Source: Tetrahymena elliotti 4EA (taxonomy: Eukaryota > Ciliophora > Oligohymenophorea > Hymenostomatida > Tetrahymenidae). From it: 64,000 nucleotides of DNA. Position numbers and translations under genes: made by a program. The stretch is from positions 744,001 through 808,000 of the forward strand of contig JH720322.1 in NCBI GenBank assembly GCA_000231825.2, in the 5' to 3' direction. Below the pieces are notes generated by a model. It did no database searches, was not told where the DNA came from, and worked only from the letters and a program-made list of their open reading frames with translations. Shown piece by piece: positions 38,301-50,453 of this stretch. The stretch's first letter is position 1, and every line of letters begins with the position of its first letter.

Positions 38301-39362
38301 AAAGAAGAGGAAAGAAGGAGAATAGAGCTTGAAAAATAACGTATTAGAGAAGAAAGATAATAAAAGTTTAATGAAGAACTTGAAAGAATGAGGGAATTTA
38401 ACTTTGCTGATGAAATGGAGTTACTAAAGAAAAGAAAATTGACCTTAAGAGAGCTAAGAGAAGAAATTGAGTATACTATTGATAAATTAGGAGATAATGT
38501 AGATGATGAGTCAAAATATAATATTCTTTCATGTAAATTTTAAACAAATTTATTTAATTTAATTATTCATTCATAAAAAAGACAAGTAAAGAATTGAGCA
38601 AATCTAGCATTTCCTTGAAAGCTTAGACAGTGCTATTGATTTTACTCTGGAAAATAATGATCTACCAGAAAATCTTCTCAAAGAACTTTTTAGTGTTAAA
38701 TAAAGGTGGACAAGAGACAAATACAAAGAAAAAGTTGTTATTTTTATTTTATTTTTGAATAACTAGTTTGACATAATTTTTTAATTTAGATATTCAAATT
38801 TTAAAGAGAAATTTAATCTCCTGAAACTGATTAAGGTATTTTCTCTGATATAAAAGGGCTGGCTGTTGGAGAATAGGAAATTCAATTAATTTTAAAATAT
38901 GCAAGCTTAAATTAAGATGTTGAGGGTATTTTAAAGAGGATGATCTAATTTTAAAATGATACTAATTCTCTAATTGAAACAAAGCATATTATTAGAAACA
39001 TGAAATCTAATGTTTCATAAATTGGTCTAGATATTACAAAATATGTCAAGATGAAAACTCAGAAAGAAGAAGATTAAATTGAAGTTGACTTACCATGTTA
39101 AATGGATGAGAGTAATACAAAATCAAGCTAATAAGCTTAATTTGACAATGAAAAAATATTAATGAAATTAAGAAGACTGAAAAAATATAATAAAGATAGA
39201 TTTGAAATGGTTTTACAAAATCAAAATAAAATTAAAGAAAATAATAATTTTTTAAAATCTATTAATTATAAAAGTAAAATAGATTAATAAATTATTGAAA
39301 CTTAAACAGTTGCTAAAAAATACCAGATCTGGGCTTCTAAATTAAATCCTGCTGTTTATTGA
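32356..39362 (+). CDS. Giant charged low-complexity protein with single-alpha-helix tract
   Basis: Multi-exon gene of about 7 kb encoding roughly 2000 aa, ending with TGA 39360-39362 after ASKLNPAVY. The start is uncertain: ATG 32356 or ATG 32470 (MSSKEREAVEL). I see about a dozen introns, for example 32526-32591, one near 32815-32860, one near 33055-33150, 34279-34335, about 35690-35736, 36223-36278, about 37341-37400, about 38540-38582 and about 38741-38790. Most of the product is disordered and rich in Asn, Lys, Glu, Ser and Gln, with acidic clusters (for example near 37130-37190). Near 38115-38400 it has about 95 residues of ER/K repeats (RKEEERQRKEEERLKKEEER type), a single-alpha-helix signature. 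The C-terminal 270 residues look folded and helical (LRELREEIEYTIDKLGDN; IEQIQHFLESLDSAIDF). I recognise no family; a cytoskeletal or ciliary role is a guess. Confidence 0.7.
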
Positions 39363-39796
39363 AATTAATATATGATAAAATTTTATTATTTTTAAAACCA
39401 AGTTAAAATAACAAAATATTTTTTTATTTTCATTTTATTTCTTTTTTAATAATTAATTTTCAACTTTTAAAATAAAAAATTGAATGCAGATTAATTCATT
39501 TTATTTGTTTTATTAGATGATTTTTAAAAGTTATTTTATAATAATAATACAATTATAAAGCTTTTAATATTTATAAATGTAAATATTATATTAAATAAAT
39601 AATTTATTGATTTGCAGAGTATTTAGAAACGTTAAAGATATAGAGTATTATATCAAAAATTTCAAATTTATTATCAAATTTTTAATTTCTAAAATTGTAT
39701 TTTTTGTGAATAATAATTTTTGAACTTAAAAGTAGAAGATAAATAAATTGAATTGCTTGATTCTGATAATAAATTATAAATAAAAAAATTTTAGAT
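39363..39796. other. Short spacer between tandem (+) genes
   Basis: No feature seen. Confidence 0.6.
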
Positions 39797-42700
39797 ATGA
39801 GTGTAAGGTCTTCTTCAAAACATAAAAGTAATTCAAATAATGCTAATAACTCTCTCAACATAAATAATAAAAGTCATTTATAAAATGTAATACTTTTTTG
39901 AATTTGAAGATAAAAAATAGATATATCATTATATATTTATAATACAGGGATAGGTGGAGAAAGTTTTGAAAAAACATAATGAAGAACTTGAAAAAGAAAT
40001 AGATTAAAAGTTAAAAGTAGATTATTAATTTAAAAATTTTTTAACTAGAATGAAATTCTCTTTAAAAGAAAAGAAAATAAATACGTGAAGAGGTCTTTTA
40101 AATTACTGATGACTATAAAAAATAATTGATTTAACAAAAGAGTGAACAGAGAAACATGAAGCAAGAGTATATATTTATTGTCATTTCATTTATAATAAAC
40201 AAATTATATTTTTTTAGACTAGTAACTCTCAATGAGAATTTATAAAAAATGGAAGTAGAAAATAATTAGTTAAAACACACTTATATGGAAAGTTAGAATA
40301 AATTGGCTGTATTGGAGAGAGAGTTAAAGTTCTTAGAAATTTCAAAATAAGGGATATCTGAAGACTATTAAACTAATTTAAATTAGGAAGGAATATATAA
40401 TTAATTGCTCAAAGATGAGTTATTTTAGAAAGAAGATTAATTGAATTTAATGCAATTTTAGTTAAATTAGTTATAGCTGACTTGTAAGTAGTTGAAAGAC
40501 TAAGTAGATGAGCTTAATCAGTAAGTATTAGATAAGGAAAATGAGGTCAAAGAAATTGAAAAAGACAACAAAGAATCTGTAAGGGTAATAAAAGAGTATC
40601 AGCAAGAAGGAAAAATGCTTAAAAGTGCTATAATAGAATAGGAATAGTAAACAAAGCTAATTAAACAAAAAATAGATGAAGTGACTCATGAAAAAAATCA
40701 TTTAGAAACAAGAATCAACAGTGAAAAACTTTAATTCTAAGACAAGATTAATAAAATTACATAATAAAGAGAAAAATTTGAAAATAACTTTAAGACCAAC
40801 AAAAAAGTACTTTCTATTTATGGGATTGTTTCTATCATTAAGCAGGCACAAATCACTCGGAGAAATGTATTTTTTTAAAGACTTTAGTTGTTAATCTGAT
40901 TGTTTTTTTAATGAATAAAAAAAAGGATTTATTTTTGACAATAAAAAGTTTTTCAGATTTAAAAAAACGTTAAGAGAAAGCTATTTTAAGGTTCTTAATA
41001 ACAAGGGAGTAGTCTCAAATTACTTAATTAAATATTGGGTTCTAGTCTATCAAGAATAAAGTTTATAATTTGAAGCAGTAAATTTATTTTTTTTAGATAA
41101 TAAATTTATTGTATTTTTTTTCAGGATAAAAGATTTCCAAGAATAACTCTTAGAATAGAAGTTAAAAATATAATCTAATATAAAATCTTACTTGAAGTGG
41201 AATGATCTGTTTAATTGTTAATAGATGAAATAAATTCAATAATATGATGCATCTAAGAAAATATATAACCTCTATTTATTCTTTGCAAAAAATCAAAGAT
41301 TAAATTATTTAAAAAGATGGCAGTAGAGAATTGAATATGATAAGTATGTTAAATAGAGTTTATCTAGAATGGTTAATCATTTTAAGAAAATGATTAAATT
41401 CTATTTTTTTAGCTTATGGAAATAAAATAATGAAGAGCTTAACAATTAATGTCAATTATAAATTGTAGAAGAAGACTTTGTCAGTAAAATGTAAATCATT
41501 TTATATTTTGATTTTTAAAAACTCACTTTTTATTTAAATAATATCAAGGTATTTATGTCAAACATTTTCTGCTTGGAAAAGAGAAACTATTCTATCAAAT
41601 AATTAAAAAACATTGGTTGAAACATTATTAATACAAATAGCTCAAAGCTAAAGATATAATTAGAAGAAAAGAATCCTTAAAGAAATGCTAATAGAAAAAT
41701 TGCTTTAAAATTAAAGAAATTAAGAACTTTATAATGCTTTTGTTAATTTAAAAAGGAACAAGTAATTATTTTGCAATTTTTAAATTTGAATTAAATATTA
41801 TTTAAATAAATAGTCTATTAGCTACTAAATTTAATGAAGAAATTAAAAACTAAGAGATAGGATAAAACTGTCATGAATTGAGTGATTAGTAAACTAATTT
41901 ATTTGTTCAAATCAGAGAAACGAATATGAGTAATTTCAAAAATTTAATAAACCCTTTCATTATTTATTTTTTACATAACTATTATAATAGGATGGGTCAT
42001 ATTTTTGATAAAACAAAAAATTTAGTTAAAAATATAAAGCTATTTAACAAAATGGAAATACATCTCTAATCTGAAAAGAAATTAGGCAAGATTTCTCTAA
42101 ATTATTATTTCAAAAAATGAAAAAAAACTCAAAGAAAATGTAAAAAATTTTTAGGTTAATTTTTTTTTGATAAATTATTTCTTTTTTTTAGATAATTAAT
42201 TTATGGGCTAAGTAAATTAAACACTCAAATTAGTCTAAATTGGAGACAGAAAAATATAACTTGCTAGAGTAGCTTTAATTTAAGTAAGAAGAATAAAAAA
42301 AACTGGGTTACGATTTGAGTAAAATGAACAAAGAGTTAAAAATTGAGAAAGAAAATAAAATTTGCTAGATCTTCTAGCATTTTGAGAGAAAATAAATAAA
42401 ATTATCCTTTAAAAGATACTAAAATGCCTGTAGTAAAATAAAGCTCCTAGAAAGCAAACTCAGCATATTAAATTCAGTAATTAAATCTGCATATGTTAAA
42501 TAATTTTTTGTGGCTATTAATAATAATAGCAGAAATTATTTGATCAAGAAGGAGCTGTTAGGGAAGATAGTTAAGTTTCAAGAAAGATAGAAACTAAGAA
42601 TCTAAAAATAATGCTTTGAAGATATTTTAAATTCAATCCAATAAAAATAAAAATTTGGTAAAATAATCAATAAGTTATATAACATAAAATATTAGAGCTT

Positions 42701-45392
42701 AGTCTTCTAGTCATTTTAGAGGATCAAATTGGTTCCTTTAAAAAAAGAGTAAATTTTATTATTTTTTTAATATTTATCTTACTTAAAAATTTATTAGAAT
42801 AACATTACAAAAATCATAAATTGATACAAATAGTGATGTTCTAAATGATCTTAGCTAATAAAAAGAAGAAATAATTTAATCTCTCTAGATTCTCACATAA
42901 GAAGAATAAAATTTACTCAAGAGAAACTGTCAAAGAAAAAAATTTATATTGTACAAATTTATAAAAAATCAAGCTGAGCAAAAACTCTAGTCAGCTCTAA
43001 AGATTTGGAAAAGAAGTTCTTAATAAAGAAATAAGTATTTTGATGCAATTAATAAAGTATTTATCATATTTAATTTATTGGCTGAGAGAAATGCTATGAA
43101 TTCTCTTAGATAAGTTATTCACAGAGAATAAAAGTAAGAATTATTAAAGGAAATTAATCTGAATATAAGTAAGAATAAAACTTAATAGCAAGCAGCATAA
43201 ACAGAATTAGCAAATTTAGGATAAAAATTAAATGAAAAAAAAGATCAAACAAACTAATTAGGCTAGTACCTGAATTTGAAGGTTAAAAAAAATGAATAAA
43301 TTATTGAGCAATAAATAAACTATCTACAAAATCAAAGAAATAAACAAATAATTCAATATATCTTTTCTGCATGGAAGAGCAATTCTAAAATGAATGTTAT
43401 TGCACTTAAAATTATGGATAATATCATTAAGCAGTATTTGAAAAGATTGTCTTTTAGCTATTTAAGAGATTCATACAATTAATAAAAGATCTTTGATTTG
43501 AGGCAAGAAGCAATAAGAAAAATTGTTTATTAATAGATATATTTTAAGAATATTTAAAAAGCTTTTTCAAAATGGATGAAAAGAGGCTGTTTACTTGTTG
43601 AATAAGAACTCTACCAAGGACTAGATTTAGAATAATAAGTTGAAGACAAAATCAGTAAATAAAGTAATAATTAGCTTAATGCTATACTAAGAAAAGTAAT
43701 TCAATAAAGACTAAGAAGCTAATAGAGGAATGTTTTATAAACTTGGTTCTCTTACAAAAATTAAAAAATGTTTTACAGAAATTAAATAAATATTATCATT
43801 TAAAAAAGAATAAAAAATACCTTGTCTAGTGTTTTTATTGCCTTAAATAAAAGTGTTTAAATTTCTAAAAAATTAAACTAAATTAAGCACAAACTTACTG
43901 ATCAGCTGCAAAATGAAAAACTTAAAAAAATAGCTTTTTATTACTTGAAAGACAGGCATAGAAATTTAAAAAATTTAAGTGCTAAGCTAGTTTATTTCAT
44001 ACAAAACAGGCTATTGAAAACAACTTATCAGCATTCTTTTGTGTAAATAAGAAATTTTATAGAAAATAAATAGAAAGGCAGAGAATATTAAAGAAACACA
44101 AAATTACTTTCAATCAAAGCTTATAACTAAAAAAAAGGCCAATAAGATATATAAAAGTATTTCAATAAATGGACATAAAAGGCTAATCTTTTTAAAATGT
44201 AATAAAAGTAATTTATGAGCACATTTAATCATTTAGAAAAAAGGATGAAGATTTCATTCTTTGACTAATTTAAAAGAGGTGTAAGAAAATCGAAGGATTT
44301 AGAAAAATATAACAGATTTTCAATATATGCTTAGGCTAAGAGAGAAATTAAAGGAAATATATCTTGTTTGATGGATTTTATAAAAGAAGAGAGAATTAAT
44401 CCAAAGGAAGTTGAGGAATTCATTAAATCCAAAGAGAATCTAAATGCTCAAAGATTACAAAAGTGTGTGACTTACTTTATGCTAAAATGTACTTCAGCAA
44501 ATAAAAGTGACCCAGATGAAAATTTATTGCTCCCTAAAGCATTTAACACATGGGTTTAATATTATAAGTAGAGTAAAAGAATCAAAAAGGGCACATAGAA
44601 ATTAGCTAATATTTTATAAAATAGACAGTTGAATCTTTTCTTCTTAATTTACAAGAATAAAAACAAAGAGTTTATTGAAAAGGTTAAAAAAATGACTAGA
44701 CCTCAACTGATTTAAAAAATGAAATATCTTTATTAATATTCTTCTAATATGGAAGACTTTGCTAATGAAAACTATGGAATCATTTAAAATATGCAAGTTT
44801 CAAATCAAATACTTTCAGATGGGTATAAAATAGGATTGAAGATATGCCTTCGTTATTTATCAAAAAAAGTGTAAGGAGTTCTTTAAAAAGGATTTAACCT
44901 TTGGAAGTAGTACAATAATTAATGTAATCTGAATTAATAAGATAGACTCTTTGAAGAGAAATCATAAGATATTATCAGATTATAAAATCATATTAATATC
45001 ATGAAATAAAAAATCTCAATCATTCAAAATGAAAATTTAGAGCTCAAATAGAATTGCTTCTAAGGATAAGAACTCTCAAAGGTAATAACATTTTATCATA
45101 TTCTCTTTATTTATTTTTTATTTAAAGTTTAAATCATCATATACCCATTATTTAATATTTTTAATTCTAAAAGTCTTTACAGAAAATTCTGCAAGAAAGA
45201 GAAAAATTCTCAATAGATTTGGCAGAAAAAAGTTATACCCTATAAATACTTATTGAAGACAATAAATCTTTAAAATAAAAACTGCATACTGCTTCAAAGC
45301 AAGCTACTTAAATGATGCATGAATATTAGCTTTAATAAACACTAGCTGAGAGCACAATTATGTCCTAAAATATTTCAAGAATACAGGAATGA
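39797..45392 (+). CDS. Giant coiled-coil protein with Sfi1-like W repeats
   Basis: Many exons. The first is 39797-39886, the second starts 39948, and the stop is TGA 45390-45392 after SRIQE. The product is about 1600 aa. The N-terminal third is coiled coil. From about 40800 onward, helical blocks spaced irregularly by some 30-100 residues contain a hydrophobic-aromatic core with Trp or an equivalent: LKYWNDL-like SYLKWNDLFN, NYLIKYWVLVYQE, NYLKRWQQRIEY, FYFFSLWKQNNEE, IFSAWKSNSK, AFSKWMKRGC, VLQTWFSYKNQ, KYFNKWTQKA, AFNTWVQYYKQS and GFNLWKQYNNQ. This is the pattern of Sfi1-type centrin-binding repeats, which in yeast and ciliates line basal-body or half-bridge structures with centrin. The C-terminus returns to coiled coil (KILQEREKFSIDLAEKS). 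The repeat spacing is looser than in yeast Sfi1, so other W-repeat scaffolds remain possible. Intron borders in 40860-42200 are less certain. Confidence 0.7.
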
Positions 45393-46005
45393 TTTACAAT
45401 ATATTAATTAATACAAAAATATAAAATATATATTAGAGCAAAAATTAATTATTTAGTTTTTTCATTTATGTAATTATTTCTTTTAAATTCAAAAATAGAA
45501 ATTAATGTAAAATGTAGTAATTGCTTTGTTTTAACGTTTAAATGTTTGCTTATAATATTTTATAAATAAATGACAGAAAATATTATTGAAAAAGAAGAAA
45601 ATAATTAATAAAGCAAGGGAAATGAATGAATGAATAAGTGTTCTTTGATTCCAAACTGAATAAGAGTCAAACTGATAAAAAGAAAGAAATTAAGAAACAA
45701 TAAATAATCGGTAACTATTTCTACATGTATGAATGATTGAAAGATGAAAAAAGAAGAAAGAAATTTGTAAATTAGATAATTAAGAATAAATATAAGAAAT
45801 CTAATTAATTATTATTAAACAATTTAAATAGTAGGAATTTAGAAAGTATTGATTGATTGGTACATACACACATAAATTATTGATAGTTAGTTAGGTAGCA
45901 ATTAAGTTAGTTAGTTCTTAAGTTATTACAAAGGGATATAAAGTTATTACAGAGTTAATCCATCCATTTTAGAAAAGCCAATAAGGATAGAATACTAATT
46001 AAACT
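45393..46005. other. Spacer with short tandem repeats
   Basis: Contains (GAAT)n near 45620-45640 and TTAGTTAG-type repeats near 45888-45930. No gene seen. Confidence 0.6.
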
Positions 46006-48387
46006 ATGAATTTACAATCTTAGAACCTATTCGATCCTGATTAGTTTACTTAACAGCAAACTGAAAATTTGGTAATTGCTTAATTCATATATTCATTATT
46101 AATTATTTAAACAGAGTATTCTTTGAAGTTAAATTGACTTAATAAATATGATTGTATTAATTTAAGATTTATTATTTTAAAAATCAGATAAATGAAGATT
46201 ACTAAGATGGAGTTTCTTCAATTTTAAGATAGGGATTAGATAATTAGCAAGGCTTGCAATAAATTTTTTACCCTTCAAGGCTATAAAATTCTCACTTCAT
46301 TAATTAAGGATAGATTTTCCAAGTTCCCTAACAGCAATAACAGCAGAGCGTGATACAACCTATGCAAGTATTAACTAATGGAGAGTTTTTAAAATAGTAA
46401 ATGGCAAACCCTATGTTTATAAAATAAATAAAAGACAACTACTCATCATATAATGTAACACTATTCATTTTACTATCATATTTATTTTTGTACAATAAGC
46501 TATTTTTGGTTGATAAAACCAATCAATCAGTTAAACATAAATTATTTAAATTATTTTATTCATAAAATTTATTTAGCCAACCCTAAGATTGACTTTGACC
46601 CCTCTTGATTCTAATGAAATTGAGCTTGATGAAGAAGATCTATTAGGTGTAAATACCTTAAATTTATATTCAAATCTATTTAAAAATTAACGATATTCAT
46701 AAACTTTATTATGTAGGTTTTTGAAAGATTTGGCAATCTTGAAGTTAAACTAGAATAAGGAGGTAAGGCTTTACTAGAATTTAAAGATATATATGGAACA
46801 TATTTTGCTTGGACTTCATTGAATGGAATGGAAATACAAAGCATAAAAGTTTCTATAAGGTTAGAGTGGCTTAGTGAGACTTAGAAATAATAACAGAATT
46901 TCCCTTTAAATACTCTTACTAATGTACCTTCTATCCCTCTAAATGTAGGAAATTATCCTGCTAGTAATTAATGCTCCTACAATAAAAATATTCAAAATGA
47001 AAATTTGCTCACTCCACAGAATCTAGGATAGTAGACTAGCTAAGTGTTAAAGCAAGCCAACTCAAATTTTATAAACTAATAAAACAACTCATCAAATAGC
47101 CGCACTAGCGATGTAAATAAAATATTTTTTAATTCTTATTTTTGATAAAGAACAAACTCTATCTATATTTTGAATAAAATTTTGATTGATAGATTTTTTA
47201 GTAAATATTTAAGAAAAAAATCTTTCAAAATGAAAAAGAAGATTAATAAGAAAATTAATTAAAATAAGTTTGTTTTTAACTGTTATTTTGTTGTATAAAA
47301 TTTAATTTATAAAAATTAGATAAGATCAAACAATTAAAATTTGAATCCCGTCTCTAAAGGATAAAATTAATCTAATTAACAACCTAACATTATTAAAAGT
47401 TAATCTAACTAAATTCAGTCTCATCCTAATATTGTGACAAACTGCTAAAATAACAATGCTAATATTTTAAATCACTAAAATTAGTTAAATAACTGTAACT
47501 AGCTCAGAGAGGGTTAAATTAGCAGCTTATCTACTTCGAATTCACTAAGTAGTAATCATGGAGGTAATAACAATATGAATAACTAAAATTGCTCTTAGAA
47601 CTAAAACAATAATGCAAATAATGCCAACAACATTAAGTATACCTGCAGATATGAAATCTAAATATCAAATGACAAAGACTTTCAAGTTGCCCGCAAAATT
47701 ATTGGGTCTAGAGTAAAAAATTCTTTAAATTAAAAAAACATTTATCAGCAAAATTATTTAATTTAAAATTAAAATTTTGATTTTATCAAATATTTATTAA
47801 AAACAAAAGGGAGAAAACATGAAGGCAATCATCAAGAAGTGCTTAGACCACAACAAAAAAAAAGTAGGTTACAATTTACAGAATGATGATGAACATGGTG
47901 TTAAGCTACGTTTAAGAGGAAAAGGATCAGGATATAAAGAAGGACCTGAAAAACAAGGTAAAATTAGATTGATAAAATTAAGTTACTTTATTAATAAAAT
48001 TTAATCCTAATTTAAATAGAATCTCAAGAAGCTCTGCATTTATGTGTTAGTTCTATGTATTATAACATGTATAAGAGTGCTTGTCATTTTGTGGAAGAAT
48101 TGCTATAAAGCATCTATGATGAATACCATAAAATGTGCTAACAGAATAACTTAAAGAGAGAAAGAGTGTATATCAAAAAATAAGAGAGTACAAATGGAAA
48201 AGGAGGATAAACAATTTCAACAGTGCCATAATAATAGCAGCCATAATAACAGTAGCAGCCTTAATAATAATAATCATCATCATCATCATCATCACCATAG
48301 TCACTTAATTAGATTCCTACTAATCCTATGTAATAGTAGCAGTCATCAACTTAAAATCTTTAATAGTAATTAAATTTAAAATTTTGA
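46006..48387 (+). CDS. RRM- and KH-domain RNA-binding protein with Q/N-rich linkers
   Basis: Seven exons: 46006-46071, 46188-46454, 46577-46648, 46717-47112, 47320-47712, 47810-47957 and 48020-48387. The total is 569 aa with consistent phases and TGA 48385-48387. An RRM-like fold spans about residues 112-175: LRLTLTP, then VFERFGNLEVKLEQGGKALLEF and GTYFAWTSLNGMEI. A Q/N/S-rich linker follows. A KH domain starts near 361 with YEIQISNDKDFQVARKIIGS, has the RNA-binding GxxG-type loop GSRGENMKAII, and continues through VKLRLRGKGSGYKEGPEKQESQEALHLCVSS. A helix with VEELLQSIYDEY follows. The tail has poly-Q, a run of seven Ser (TCA repeats) and more Gln. It probably acts in mRNA regulation in cytoplasm or nucleus; target unknown. 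Confidence 0.88.
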
Positions 48388-48542
48388 TCAAGGTTTATTT
48401 AAATAAATTATTTTTAAGAATTCATAGTAATAATTCTATAACGAGCGGATCGAATACTTCGAAATAAAATAATTTATAATAACAATAAATTTAATACTTA
48501 CCAATTAATAAATCATAATAAAACAATTCAAATTAATTAAAT

Positions 48543-49301
48543 ATGACTACACCTAAAGACAACACATAGAACAGCAACAATAACAATAATATTAATAATA
48601 TCAATACCAATAATATCTCAGATACCTCCTTAAATAACTTTATTAAATATGAAAAACTAATTCCATCTTCAACTGATAAGAACTTTGAACTATCAAACAC
48701 CACTTAGCAAAGCTAGTATGAAAATTAAGAGTCTTTTTCTTCAAATGAAGATCTTGAAAAAAACTCATATGACAGTTCTTTTAATTAAAACTATAATGAG
48801 AATGATTCAGGTAATGACTATTCATTTATTAATTTAAATATTTTATTTACAAAAAATAATTTTTTAATAGATTCTCCAAGTTCATCAAATCTTAATAACC
48901 GTTAAGAAAGTTATGGTTACATCCATCTACAAAACCCTAATAACAGCAAAATGACAGAAAAACAAATCATCAGTTTAATAGAGCAAAGAAATAAAGCTAG
49001 AAAAGAATCTAATTTCCAAGAAGCAGATAGGATTAGAAATTTTTTAAAAAACAACGGAATAGCTCTGATGGATGAAAAGGGAGGAAGAGGTAAAGGTCAA
49101 GATGTAACTACATGGAAGTACTCTAAGAGTAATAATCCTTAGTCTTCATAACAACAATAGTAATTATAAAATAGTCCTAATGGATAAAAATCAAATAATA
49201 AATAAAACAATAATTAACAACAAGTGCACTTATAGTAACAAATTTAACCATAAAATACTAATACTCATTCTATAGTAAACACTAACAATAATAATATTTG
49301 A
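48543..49301 (+). CDS. N/Q-rich protein with CysRS C-terminal-tail-like module
   Basis: Two exons, 48543-48810 and 48871-49301, with a 60-bp intron. The total is 232 aa, TGA 49299-49301. Residues 1 to about 110 are Asn/Ser-rich and disordered. Residues about 118-175 form a compact module: KQIISLIEQRNKARKESNFQ, then EADRIRNFLKNNGIALMDEK, GGRGKGQDVTTWKY. This matches the terminal helical hairpin of bacterial-type cysteinyl-tRNA synthetase (LI..R..AR...F..AD.IR..L...GI.L.D....TTW). The rest of the synthetase is absent. The tail is Gln/Asn-rich. It is not a synthetase; it may bind RNA through the module. Function unknown. It follows the RRM/KH gene on the same strand, 155 bp away. Confidence 0.82.
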
Positions 49302-50453
49302 AAAGTATATTTAGAAAGATATGTGTGTGTCGGTCGGTCTTGGTCTCTCAAATCAATCACATACATACTTATAAGCATAAACACGCTTTAATTAAAACAA
49401 ACAATTCAATAAAATTGCAAAACTGTAGTATTTTTTCTAAAGTCAAAAGCCCTCTTAATAACTTACCTACTGATCTCAATAATTATAAAGAAGTATAAAA
49501 TCTATATTTTAGAAATGTATTTATATTAAAAACAAATTTAAAACTTAATAGAAGTTATGAGATTGAAACTATATTTAAATCAATCCAACATTTCAAAAAT
49601 CAATTTACAAACAAATAAACAACCATCCAACAATTGTATGTATGTATATTCTTTAACTAAATCTATATTAAATTATAATCTAAATACATCTGCATTATTA
49701 CATATTTCATTTCTTGGTATATATTTATCAATTTTTAATATTTTTAGTCATTTTTCTTCTCAAAAAATTTACCATTTTCAAATATTTTCAATACCCATAA
49801 CATATTTAGGTAAGCATGATTTAAATACTATCATTATTTTGAAAAAAACCCTCCTTCTTAAGTAATTTATATTTAACATTTCATCAATTTTTACTTTCTA
49901 TATTTCAAAAATATAGTGTTAGCTTATTAAAATTCAATTATGCCCAACCTTAAAAATTCAAAAGTAAATAAATATACTAAAATTCAAAATTAAAATATAA
50001 TATTTATTTTAAATAAGAAAAAAATAAATACCACTTGAGTTGATGATAAAACTTAAATAAATAAATCTTCAAATATAAAAGTAAAATTTATGCTTTGAAA
50101 TTAAAAAAAATTCCATATTTAGTTGGTTGCTGCTAAAGAGTGGAGTAAACAAAAAATTATTAGTTTCCAAAAATAAAATTTCCTTATTATAAAATAAGAA
50201 ATATATTTGAGATGATGCTAGCTAGCTCTAATCAAGTTGAATAAAAAAAGAAATATGAGAATTATATATTTGAAAAAAAAATTTGATATTATAAAATAAA
50301 TAGTCAATATTTAAAGTATGTAATTGATTGATTCTTTGATATTATTTGAATAACATGAAATTTACTAAAAAAAGTTAACAAAGAATACAAGATTATTAAA
50401 TAGTTGATTTACATACAAATTTAATCTATTACTTTCTTTTTATTGTTAATTTT
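49302..50453. other. Spacer between convergent genes
   Basis: A short GC-richer patch at 49322-49350 (GTGTGTGTCGGTCGGTCTTGG) stands out in an otherwise A/T spacer. Openings at 49298-49498 and 49557-49865 have no protein-like pattern. Confidence 0.5.

Noticed and set aside
48250..48300. Poly-His tract from CAT repeats
   Set aside because: In the frame set by the KH exon the repeat is read TCA and gives Ser; the His frame is not the coding one.
49298..49865. Two short plus-strand openings after the CysRS-tail gene
   Set aside because: Composition matches the A/T background; no domain, repeat or conserved pattern. They look like 3' flank.
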